Shown piece after piece: positions 1 through 4,821 of a stretch of 7,476 nucleotides of DNA (position 1 is its first letter; every line of letters begins with the position of its first letter). The stretch comes from Actinomycetes bacterium (GTDB lineage Bacteria > Actinomycetota > Actinomycetes > Propionibacteriales > Propionibacteriaceae), in NCBI GenBank assembly GCA_023437345.1, contig JAEZGC010000020.1:1-7476 (forward strand). Direction: 5' to 3'. Both the position numbers and the translations under genes were made by a program. Under the pieces are notes generated by a model. It was not told the origin of the DNA. It worked only from the letters and a program-made list of their open reading frames with translations, and searched no databases.

Positions 1-291
1 ATCCCCGCCCTGGCCGGCGCCATCCTGGACGACCTCTCCCGCAAGCTCCACCGCAGCTTCTCCCTCACCGGGGACGCGGTGAGCCGCCTCCAGGCCCACG
101 ACTGGCCCGGCAATGTCCGGGAGCTGCGCAACGTGCTGGAGTTCTCCGCCTACCTCTCCTCCTCCGGCATCATCACGGAGGAATCGCGGGGCCCCCCCCC
201 CGGGCCCCGGGGGGGCCCCGGGGCGCTCGTCATCCTGGCTGCCGTGTCGACGTGCCGGCGACAGCGGCTTCGCTGTGAGGTTGTGTGGTGA
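1..291 (+). CDS. Sigma-54-dependent transcriptional activator, C-terminal AAA+ fragment (truncated at both ends)
   Basis: Frame 1 is open from the window edge, and about its first 61 codons read as the end of a sigma-54 interaction (AAA+) domain. The family signature WPGNVRELRN lies at codons 35-44 (bases 103-132), preceded by the helical lid segment (SLTGDAVSRLQAHD) and followed by the usual LEFSAYLSSSGIIT stretch. Proteins of this type use ATP to open promoters held by sigma-54 polymerase and normally continue into a DNA-binding helix-turn-helix. Here recognisable sequence ends at about codon 61 (base 183). The frame then enters a pure G/C tract and unrelated sequence and stops at 289-291, so no DNA-binding domain is present. 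Most actinobacteria lack sigma-54, and no other gene in the window is of this kind. It is therefore either a transferred remnant or sequence from another genome joined at the G/C tract. Family assignment is firm; an intact gene here is not supported. Confidence 0.7.
   Translation: MPALAGAILDDLSRKLHRSFSLTGDAVSRLQAHDWPGNVRELRNVLEFSAYLSSSGIITEESRGPPPGPRGGPGALVILAAVSTCRRQRLRCEVVW
188..223. repeat. 36-bp tract of only G and C, strongly self-complementary
   Basis: The tract reads as runs G4-C10-G3-C4-G7-C4-G4 with no A or T. The G and C runs can pair with one another in several registers. It falls exactly where homology to the sigma-54 activator stops and unrelated non-coding sequence begins, so it marks a junction. 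Such tracts can be natural, but they are also a typical place for assembly joins and for run-length errors in reads. Confidence 0.85.
261..276. repeat. Small perfect hairpin before repeat copy 1
   Basis: ACAGCG (261-266), loop GCTT, CGCTGT (271-276) form a perfect 6-bp stem. Its right arm overlaps the beginning of the first 42-bp direct repeat. There is no T run after it, so terminator function is not indicated. Confidence 0.5.
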
Positions 292-315
292 GTTCGGGAG
301 GGACACTCGCCAGTA
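274..315. repeat. 42-bp direct repeat, copy 1
   Basis: This matches 358-399 at 36 of 42 positions with no gaps, and all six differences are transitions. The core GAGTTCGGGAGGGAC (290-304) is identical in both copies. It is non-coding and 84 bp from copy 2. It may be a member of a dispersed intergenic repeat family or a duplicated regulatory site; the sequence alone does not decide. Confidence 0.8.
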
Positions 316-357
316 GGGACGACGGTCCTGCGGGGGACTGCGCCGCGTCCCGCTGAC

Positions 358-399
358 TGTGGGGTTGTGTAGCGAGTTCGGGAGGGACGCTCACCAATA
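358..399. repeat. 42-bp direct repeat, copy 2
   Basis: This is the second copy of the 274-315 repeat, with identical core GAGTTCGGGAGGGAC at 374-388. Between the two copies lie GGGAC...GTCCC arms that could form a small stem-loop just before this copy, loosely matching the hairpin that precedes copy 1. The unit may therefore be a stem-loop plus conserved core. Confidence 0.8.
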
Positions 400-450
400 C
401 GCGCGGAGAGGTGGCGGGGACCGGGACGGGCTCGCGAGGCGGCGCCGGAA

Positions 451-496
451 GGGCGTGGCAGGAGAGCCGGGAGGGGCATGGCAGGGGAGGCGGGAG
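451..496. repeat. 23-bp tandem duplication, purine-rich
   Basis: Two adjacent 23-bp units (451-473 and 474-496) agree at 20 of 23 positions. Each begins GGGC(G/A)TGGCAGG and ends CGGGAG. There is no coding signal around it. It looks like simple local duplication in the secG upstream region. Confidence 0.65.
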
Positions 497-502
497 TGGC
501 CT

Positions 503-522
503 GTGACACCGCCGCCGGTCAC
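503..522. promoter_or_regulatory. Interrupted inverted repeat GTGAC-N10-GTCAC
   Basis: Perfect 5-bp arms (503-507 and 518-522) flank a 10-bp G/C spacer, about 95 bp upstream of secG. It could be an operator for a dimeric regulator or a weak hairpin. The spacing does not fit the CRP/GlxR consensus (TGTGA-N6-TCACA), so no regulator is assigned. Confidence 0.25.
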
Positions 523-604
523 GCCGCGGCTGAGCGTCCCGGGGGGCCCGCGGTGGCGGTTCCCGGAGGGCGGCGTCGATGCGGGAGAACCGCAGGCGGT
601 GGGT

Positions 605-610
605 TAGGAT
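605..610 (+). promoter_or_regulatory. Candidate -10 element TAGGAT for a leaderless secG transcript
   Basis: TAGGAT fits the actinobacterial TANNNT -10 pattern and ends 7 bp before the GTG at 618, the spacing expected if transcription begins at or next to the start codon. No good -35 hexamer is visible, which is common in this phylum. The same bases contain AGGA (606-609), so they could instead act as a weak ribosome binding site 8 nt before the GTG. Confidence 0.4.
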
Positions 611-617
611 TCACCGC

Positions 618-896
618 GTGACTGTTGTGCCCCTGCTGACCTGGCCGATCCTGACGTTGTCGATCATCCTGATCCTCACCAGCATCGTCCTTGCCCTGTT
701 CATCCTGCTGCACAAGGGCCGTGGCGGGGGCATGTCGGACCTGTTCGGCGGCGGCATGACGACCTCGATGGGCGGCACCTCGGTCGCCGAGCGCAACCTC
801 GACCGGCTGACCGTTGTGGTGGGCCTGATCTGGCTGCTCAGCATCCTGGGTCTGCTCACCCTGTACCGCTTCTTCCCCGAGGTCGGCGCGTTCTGA
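618..896 (+). CDS. secG: Protein-export membrane protein SecG
   Basis: SecG is a small accessory subunit of the SecYEG translocon in the cytoplasmic membrane. From the GTG at 618 the product is 92 aa, the usual size. It has two hydrophobic segments (about residues 11-31 and 65-83) separated by the conserved cytoplasmic loop LLHKGRGGGMSDLFGGG (30-46) and the signature SSVAERNLDRLT-like stretch (here TSVAERNLDRLT, 54-65). An ATG at 579 in the same frame has a good GGAGGG eight bases upstream but would add 13 arginine-rich residues before the first membrane segment, which is odd for a SecG N-terminus. I prefer 618, where a TAGGAT element suggests a leaderless start. It is followed after 42 bp by rbpA on the same strand. 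In many actinobacteria tpiA lies directly upstream; here it does not. Family assignment is secure; the start is not. Confidence 0.92.
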   Translation: MTVVPLLTWPILTLSIILILTSIVLALFILLHKGRGGGMSDLFGGGMTTSMGGTSVAERNLDRLTVVVGLIWLLSILGLLTLYRFFPEVGAF

Positions 897-898
897 GC

Positions 899-915
899 CC
901 GCCCGGTCCGGGCGG
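899..915. terminator. Inverted repeat between secG and rbpA
   Basis: CCGCCCGG (899-906) and CCGGGCGG (908-915) are perfect 8-bp arms around a single base, starting 3 bp after the secG stop. The folded form would have about 6 bp plus a short loop. There is no T run after it, so it may be a partial terminator or an mRNA-stabilising hairpin that sets different levels for secG and rbpA. Confidence 0.4.
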
Positions 916-925
916 CTGTTCCTGC

Positions 926-932
926 AAGGAGG
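926..932 (+). promoter_or_regulatory. Strong ribosome binding site of rbpA
   Basis: AAGGAGG ends 6 nt before the GTG at 939. It fixes the rbpA start at that GTG against other in-frame or nearby GTG/TTG codons. Confidence 0.85.
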
Positions 933-938
933 ACACCT

Positions 939-1295
939 GTGGTTGGTGGGAGTGCGATTCGCGGCAGCCGGGTTGGGGCGGGCCCGATGGGGGAAGCCGA
1001 GCGGGGTGATTCCGCGCCGCGGCTGTACGTCTCCTACTTCTGCTCCAACGGGCACGAAACCCGGCCGGCCTTCGCCGCCGACGCCGTCGTGCCGGAAACC
1101 TGGGACTGCCCCCGCTGCGGCCTGCCGGCCAATCTCGACTCCGAGAACCCGCCGCCCCCGCCGAAGATCCAGCCCTACAAGACTCACCTCGCCTACGTGA
1201 AGGAGCGGCGCACCGACGCCGAGGCGGTAGCCATCCTCTCCGAGGCGCTGGAATCGCTGCGCGCGCGCCGCGCCAAGGGCGAAGTCATCTACTGA
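939..1295 (+). CDS. rbpA: RNA polymerase-binding protein RbpA (zinc-binding type)
   Basis: RbpA binds RNA polymerase and the principal sigma factor and promotes open-complex formation; it is specific to actinobacteria. The 118-aa product has the family layout. The N-terminal tail contains AIRGSRVGAG (residues 6-15). A core barrel region (about 28-70) carries C35, H39, C57 and C60 (from YFCSNGHE and WDCPRCG), the zinc-ligand pattern of the Streptomyces-type protein; the mycobacterial protein lacks these residues. A basic linker PPKIQPYKTH follows. The C-terminal sigma-interaction helices contain THLAYVKERRTDAEA and end with an ALESLRARR helix. The GTG start is supported by AAGGAGG at 6-nt spacing. 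It follows secG on the same strand and converges with pgl, with a stem-loop between their 3' ends. Some actinobacteria carry two RbpA paralogues, so this may not be the only copy. Confidence 0.93.
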   Translation: MVGGSAIRGSRVGAGPMGEAERGDSAPRLYVSYFCSNGHETRPAFAADAVVPETWDCPRCGLPANLDSENPPPPPKIQPYKTHLAYVKERRTDAEAVAILSEALESLRARRAKGEVIY

Positions 1296-1321
1296 CCCTC
1301 ACCGCTGGGGGCGGACGGCTT

Positions 1322-1355
1322 CCCCGGCCAGTCGCGCTACCGCGGCGCACCGGGG
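1322..1355. terminator. Stem-loop between convergent rbpA and pgl
   Basis: CCCCGG (1322-1327) pairs with CCGGGG (1350-1355), and within the loop GCGC (1334-1337) can pair with GCGC (1345-1348). It lies in the 67-bp gap between the rbpA stop and the pgl stop, where a bidirectional terminator would be expected. It lacks a T run on either side, as is common for actinobacterial terminator-like hairpins. Confidence 0.35.
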
Positions 1356-1362
1356 CTGGCAG

Positions 1363-2100
1363 CTACAGCGAGCACTCGAAGTACGGCAGTTCGGACGCGG
1401 CGTCGCGATCGAGCAGCCACACCGTCGCCTCCTCGCCACGGACCCGGGCCGCCGGCACCGCCTGGTCACCGGACAGCGCCGCGGCGACGGCTGACGCCTT
1501 CTCGGCCCCGCTCACCAGGAACCAGACCTCACCCGAGCGACTCAGCGCCGGGATCGTGAGGGTGATCCGTTCGGCCGGGGGCTTGGGCGAGTCGCTCACC
1601 CCGATCACGGTCTGGCTGGTCACCTCCCCGGAGGGGTGGTCGGGGAAGATCGAGGCGATGTGGCCGTCCTCGCCCATCCCCAGCAGGCAGACGTCGAACC
1701 GGGTGTCGCCCAGCTCCTTGGCGTAGGTGACGGCAGCCGCTCCGGCATCGATCAGGCCGTCGGCCGCCGGCATCGGGTGGGTGCGGGCCGGGTCGACAGC
1801 GAACCTCCCCGCCTGGGACGCCAGGGTCGGGCCGACATTTCGGGCCGGGTCATCGGTGGGCACGAACCGCTCGTCACCCCACCAGAGCTCGAGCCGGGTC
1901 GGGTCGAGCTCGGACCCGCCGACCAGGTCGGCGAGGCGGGAGTAGATCCGCAGCGCGATCCGGCCCCCGGTCAGGCACAGGTTCGCCACCCGCCCGTCCT
2001 GCTGGTAGCCGATCAGGGCATCCACCAGCCGCGCCGCGGCGTGGGTGGCCAGGTCGTCGGCGTCCAGGTAGCGAAGCACCTGCGGCATGGGTCGACTCAT
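1363..2100 (-). CDS. pgl: 6-phosphogluconolactonase
   Basis: This is the second enzyme of the oxidative pentose phosphate pathway; it hydrolyses 6-phosphogluconolactone made by Zwf to 6-phosphogluconate in the cytoplasm. The 245-aa product has the normal length and family motifs in order: LCLTGGR (41-47), WWGDERFVP (73-81), the catalytic-region signature LLGMGEDGHIASIFP (139-153), SPKPPAERITLT (171-182) and SGAEKA (197-202). The ATG at 2100-2098 overlaps the opcA stop as ATGA, which suggests translational coupling; no strong ribosome binding site of its own is seen. A second ATG four codons in is a less likely alternative. It is the last gene of zwf-opcA-pgl. The symbol devB is also used for this family. 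Confidence 0.95.
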   Translation of the reverse strand: MSRPMPQVLRYLDADDLATHAAARLVDALIGYQQDGRVANLCLTGGRIALRIYSRLADLVGGSELDPTRLELWWGDERFVPTDDPARNVGPTLASQAGRFAVDPARTHPMPAADGLIDAGAAAVTYAKELGDTRFDVCLLGMGEDGHIASIFPDHPSGEVTSQTVIGVSDSPKPPAERITLTIPALSRSGEVWFLVSGAEKASAVAAALSGDQAVPAARVRGEEATVWLLDRDAASELPYFECSL

Positions 2101-3023
2101 CGGCCCGACCGCGGTGCGGCGGCAGAGTCCCAGCGGGCTGCGAGAGTGGCCATGGTCGTAGCGTAGGCCGCATCCTCGTCCAGCCGGCGGAGTTCCTCAG
2201 TGATCAGCGCGTTGAGGTCCCGCCTCGGCAGCGCCACCAGCCGCCTTGGCACCCCGGGGGCGGAGAAGGCCGCCATGGTGCCGTCGGTGCGGCCGAGCGA
2301 GATGTCGCCGGCATCGGTCTCCAGCACGACCCCGGTGATACCTACCCCGGCCGGGTCGTCCTGCAGGTGCACGTCGACGCCGAGCCGGGAATCCAGCCAG
2401 GCCGCCAGCAGCACTCCCGCGGCATTGCCGGCCGCCGCCCGCACCAGCGCGCGCCGCACCGGGGACGGGTAATAGCCCACCGCCGCAGCCAGCAGGGCGC
2501 GCCACCGGGTCAGCCGGGTCCACACCAGGTCGGTGTCGCCGGGGGAGTAGTTCCGGGCCCGCTCGACAAGGGTCGCTATCGGCACCGGCGAGCCCATCGC
2601 GTCCGTGATCCGGCGCCGGGCCAGCCGGCCCACCGGGTCATCGGCCGGCACATCGGGCGAGATCCCCGGCCACCACACCACCACCGGGGAGTCCGGGAGC
2701 AGCAGCGGCAGCAGCACCGAGTCGCGATGCCGGGTCAGCTCGCCGCCGAAGGTCAGCTCGACTATGTCCCCGGGCACCTCGCCGCCGACCCGCAGGACGG
2801 CGTCCAGCCGGGTCGGGCCGTCGACCTCGGTCACCACGAGGATGCGGGACGGGTGCTCGCGCCCGGCGTCGATGGACGCCTCCAGCACGTCGGCCGGTTC
2901 GCAGCCCTGCGCCACGGCGACCATGGTGAACACCAGCCCGGTGGGCACCCCGCCGCTGGCACGTGCGGCGAGGATCCGCTGGCCGATCTCGGCGGCGTTG
3001 GTGTCCTGCAGTTCGATGATCAC
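2097..3023 (-). CDS. opcA: OpcA, glucose-6-phosphate dehydrogenase assembly/allosteric protein
   Basis: OpcA associates with glucose-6-phosphate dehydrogenase and affects its oligomeric state and activity; it occurs in cyanobacteria and actinobacteria. The 308-aa product starts IIELQDTNAAEIGQ, matching the typical N-terminus. It shows HPSRILVV (57-64), the hydrophobic LPDSPVVVWWPG (109-120), YSPGDTDLVWTRLTRWRALL (159-178) and a C-terminal ITEELRRLDEDAAY region. The GTG at 3023-3021 is chosen because AGGAGGG lies 4 nt upstream and overlaps the zwf stop codon. The frame can be extended upstream over the end of zwf, but that extension (rich in C, R and P) is antisense-like and not part of the family. 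Only 10 nt separate it from zwf, and its stop overlaps the pgl start. Confidence 0.93.
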   Translation of the reverse strand: MIIELQDTNAAEIGQRILAARASGGVPTGLVFTMVAVAQGCEPADVLEASIDAGREHPSRILVVTEVDGPTRLDAVLRVGGEVPGDIVELTFGGELTRHRDSVLLPLLLPDSPVVVWWPGISPDVPADDPVGRLARRRITDAMGSPVPIATLVERARNYSPGDTDLVWTRLTRWRALLAAAVGYYPSPVRRALVRAAAGNAAGVLLAAWLDSRLGVDVHLQDDPAGVGITGVVLETDAGDISLGRTDGTMAAFSAPGVPRRLVALPRRDLNALITEELRRLDEDAAYATTMATLAARWDSAAAPRSGR

Positions 3024-3027
3024 CGCA

Positions 3028-3034
3028 CCCTCCT
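3028..3034 (-). promoter_or_regulatory. Ribosome binding site of opcA overlapping the zwf stop
   Basis: On the minus strand AGGAGGG (3034-3028) shares its first A with the zwf TGA stop and sits 4 nt before the opcA GTG. The overlap fits coupled translation of the two partner proteins. Confidence 0.8.
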
Positions 3035-4581
3035 CACGGTCGCCGCCAGGCGCGGCCGTCGCGAGCGAGCATCTCCCGGCCCGACGCCGGTCCCCACGAG
3101 CCGGCGGGGTAGCCCTCGGGCGGGTCGGCGGCGTCGCGCCAGAACTGCAGCACCGGGTCGAGGATCCGCCAGGACTGCTCGACCTCCTCGGCCTGCGGGA
3201 ACAGCGGCGGGTCGCCCAGCAGCACATCGAGGATCAGCCGCTCGTAAGCCTCCGGGCTGGGCTCGGCGAACGACGTGCCGTAGGCGAAGTCCATCACGAC
3301 GTCGCGCACTTCCATCTGGGTCGCGGGCACCTTGGCGCCGAACCGGAGCATGATGCCCTCCTCGGGCTGGATCCGCATCACCAGGGCGTTGCGGCCGAGG
3401 TTGGTCACGTCGGAGCTGTGGAACGGCAGGTGGGGTGCCGGACGCAGGATGAGCGCGACCTCCGTCACCCTGCGGGGCATCCGCTTTGCGGTGCGCAGGT
3501 AGAACGGCACCCCGGCCCACCGCCGGTTGTCGATGTCGACCCGGACCGCGGCGTAGGTCTCGGTGCGCGATCCCGGGTCGATCCCCTCCTCGTCGAGGTA
3601 ACCCTTTACCTGGCGACCGCCGGCCCAGGCGGCCTGGTACTGGCCGCGCGCCGTCCCCAGCGCCAGGTCATGGGCCGGACGGGTGGCCGCCAGCACCTTG
3701 AGCTTCTCTGCCCGCAGCTGGTCGGCGTCGAACGAGGTCGGCTCCTCCATCGCGGTCAGCGCAAGCAGCTGCAGCAGGTGGTTCTGCATCACGTCGCGTG
3801 CGGCACCGATGCCGTCGTAGTAGCCGGCCCTGCCCTCGATGCCGATGTCCTCGGCCATGGTGATCTGCACGTGGTCGATGTAGGTGCGGTTCCAGATCGG
3901 CTCGAACAGCTGGTTGGCGAACCTGAAGGCCAGCACGTTCTGGACGGTCTCCTTGCCCAGGTAGTGGTCGATCCGGAACACCGACTGCGCATCGAAGGCC
4001 GCGGCCACCTTGGCCTGCAGCGCCTGCGCGCTGGCCAGGTCGTGACCGAACGGCTTCTCGATCACGATCCGCGACCAGGCACCGCCCGGCCGGGTGCGGC
4101 TCTGGCCCGCGAGCCGGTGCCGGCTCAGCTGGTCGAGGGTGATGTCGAAGGCCCGCGGCGGAACAGACAGGTAGAAGGCGTGATTGCCTCCGGTGCCCTG
4201 CGCCTGGTCCAGCTCTGCGAGGGTGTCGGCGAGGGTGCGGAAGGCGGCGTCGTCGTCGAGTTCGCCCTGCACGAAGCGGATGCCTTCCAGCAGCTGCTGC
4301 CAGACGTCCTCGCGGAACGGCGTGCGGGCGTTGGCCCTGACCGCCTCCTCCACCACCTGGGCGAACTGCCGGGCCCGCCAGTCCCGGCGTGCGAAGCCCA
4401 CCAGCCCGAAAGCTGGGGAGAGCATGCCCCGGTTGGCCAGGTCGTAGATCGCGGGCAGGAGCTTCTTGCGGGAGAGGTCACCGGTCACCCCGAACATGAC
4501 CAGCGCGCAGGGGCCCGCCATCCGGGGAAGCCTGCGGTCCTCGGGGTCGCGGAGCGGGTTGCCAGCCTGCGGGTCGGCCAT
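3034..4581 (-). CDS. zwf: Glucose-6-phosphate 1-dehydrogenase
   Basis: This enzyme oxidises glucose 6-phosphate to 6-phosphogluconolactone with NADP+, the entry step of the oxidative pentose phosphate pathway. From the ATG at 4581 it has 515 aa, the usual size. The nucleotide-binding motif GVTGDLSRKKL is at 31-41, EKPFG with its substrate-binding lysine at 175-179, and the active-site signature RIDHYLGKE at 203-211 (catalytic histidine 206). The conserved lead-in NPLRDPEDRRLPR begins at residue 8. A second ATG lies directly upstream (4584). The ribosome binding site GGGAGG (4590-4585) touches that ATG, so the one at 4581, with 3 nt spacing, is slightly preferred. The frame is open further upstream to 4683, but that part is not conserved. 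It heads a minus-strand operon with opcA and pgl and is divergent from ctaB. The tal and tkt genes often found next to it are absent. Confidence 0.95.
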   Translation of the reverse strand: MADPQAGNPLRDPEDRRLPRMAGPCALVMFGVTGDLSRKKLLPAIYDLANRGMLSPAFGLVGFARRDWRARQFAQVVEEAVRANARTPFREDVWQQLLEGIRFVQGELDDDAAFRTLADTLAELDQAQGTGGNHAFYLSVPPRAFDITLDQLSRHRLAGQSRTRPGGAWSRIVIEKPFGHDLASAQALQAKVAAAFDAQSVFRIDHYLGKETVQNVLAFRFANQLFEPIWNRTYIDHVQITMAEDIGIEGRAGYYDGIGAARDVMQNHLLQLLALTAMEEPTSFDADQLRAEKLKVLAATRPAHDLALGTARGQYQAAWAGGRQVKGYLDEEGIDPGSRTETYAAVRVDIDNRRWAGVPFYLRTAKRMPRRVTEVALILRPAPHLPFHSSDVTNLGRNALVMRIQPEEGIMLRFGAKVPATQMEVRDVVMDFAYGTSFAEPSPEAYERLILDVLLGDPPLFPQAEEVEQSWRILDPVLQFWRDAADPPEGYPAGSWGPASGREMLARDGRAWRRP

Positions 4582-4622
4582 CATCCTCCCTGGCGTCGGA
4601 TCCGGCGCAACGTCAGGGTTCG

Positions 4623-4628
4623 ACTCTA
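4623..4628 (-). promoter_or_regulatory. Candidate -10 element for the zwf operon
   Basis: On the minus strand TAGAGT (4628-4623) fits TANNNT and would give a leader of about 35 nt before the zwf start. No convincing -35 hexamer is seen. This is the best A/T-containing candidate in the zwf-ctaB divergent region, but it is weak evidence. Confidence 0.25.
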
Positions 4629-4714
4629 TCCCCACCGTGCCGGGGCGGCCGGTACCGGGACGGGCGGGGAAGAATGCCACCATCGCCGACCCGGCCCTGG
4701 CCGGAGGGCGTCGC

Positions 4715-4720
4715 TATGCT
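4715..4720 (+). promoter_or_regulatory. Candidate -10 element for ctaB
   Basis: TATGCT fits the TANNNT pattern in an otherwise G/C-rich stretch. Transcription would start at about 4727, shortly before an AAGGGA ribosome-binding-like sequence at 4737-4742. No clear -35 is visible. If the promoter is real, the transcript includes both candidate ctaB starts (ATT 4750 and GTG 4822). Confidence 0.3.
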
Positions 4721-4821
4721 GGCTCGAACCAGGACGAAGGGACGCCGAGATTCACACCGACCGCCGACCCGCACCCGCTGTCGCCGCCCTGCCCGAACCG
4801 GGGCTGGCGCGCGCCCGCGCG

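Larger units (their letters stand above)
224..604. other. Gene-free, repeat-bearing region upstream of secG
   Basis: No frame on either strand gives a recognisable protein; the reading frames that stay open here are arginine/glycine/proline-rich by-products of high GC. The end of tpiA, commonly found just before secG in actinobacteria, is not present. What it does hold is a 42-bp direct repeat in two copies, a small perfect hairpin before the first copy, a 23-bp tandem duplication, and an interrupted GTGAC/GTCAC inverted repeat, leading into a promoter-like element before secG. Confidence 0.7.

Noticed and set aside
274..399. CRISPR array or attachment-site pair
   Set aside because: There are only two diverged copies, no cas genes, and no integrase or tRNA nearby; the copies differ at six positions.
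150..509. 119-codon minus-strand open frame across the repeat region
   Set aside because: It crosses the G/C tract, has arginine/serine/proline-rich composition and contains the 42-bp repeat twice; there is no family resemblance or ribosome binding site.
502..523. CRP/GlxR-type site (TGTGA...TCAC)
   Set aside because: The half-sites are separated by about 12 bp where the family needs 6, so it is recorded only as an inverted repeat.
3024..3227. 68-residue upstream extension of opcA
   Set aside because: It overlaps the zwf 3' end, has antisense-like composition, and a strong ribosome binding site marks GTG 3023 as the start.
2367..3353. 328-codon plus-strand open frame antisense to opcA
   Set aside because: Histidine/arginine/glutamine-rich composition typical of the antisense of high-GC genes; opcA on the other strand matches its family throughout.
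4585..4683. Upstream extension of zwf to the ATG at 4683
   Set aside because: It has no ribosome binding site support and is rich in P and G, and the conserved protein begins near NPLRDPEDRR. The extension would also cover the candidate zwf promoter.
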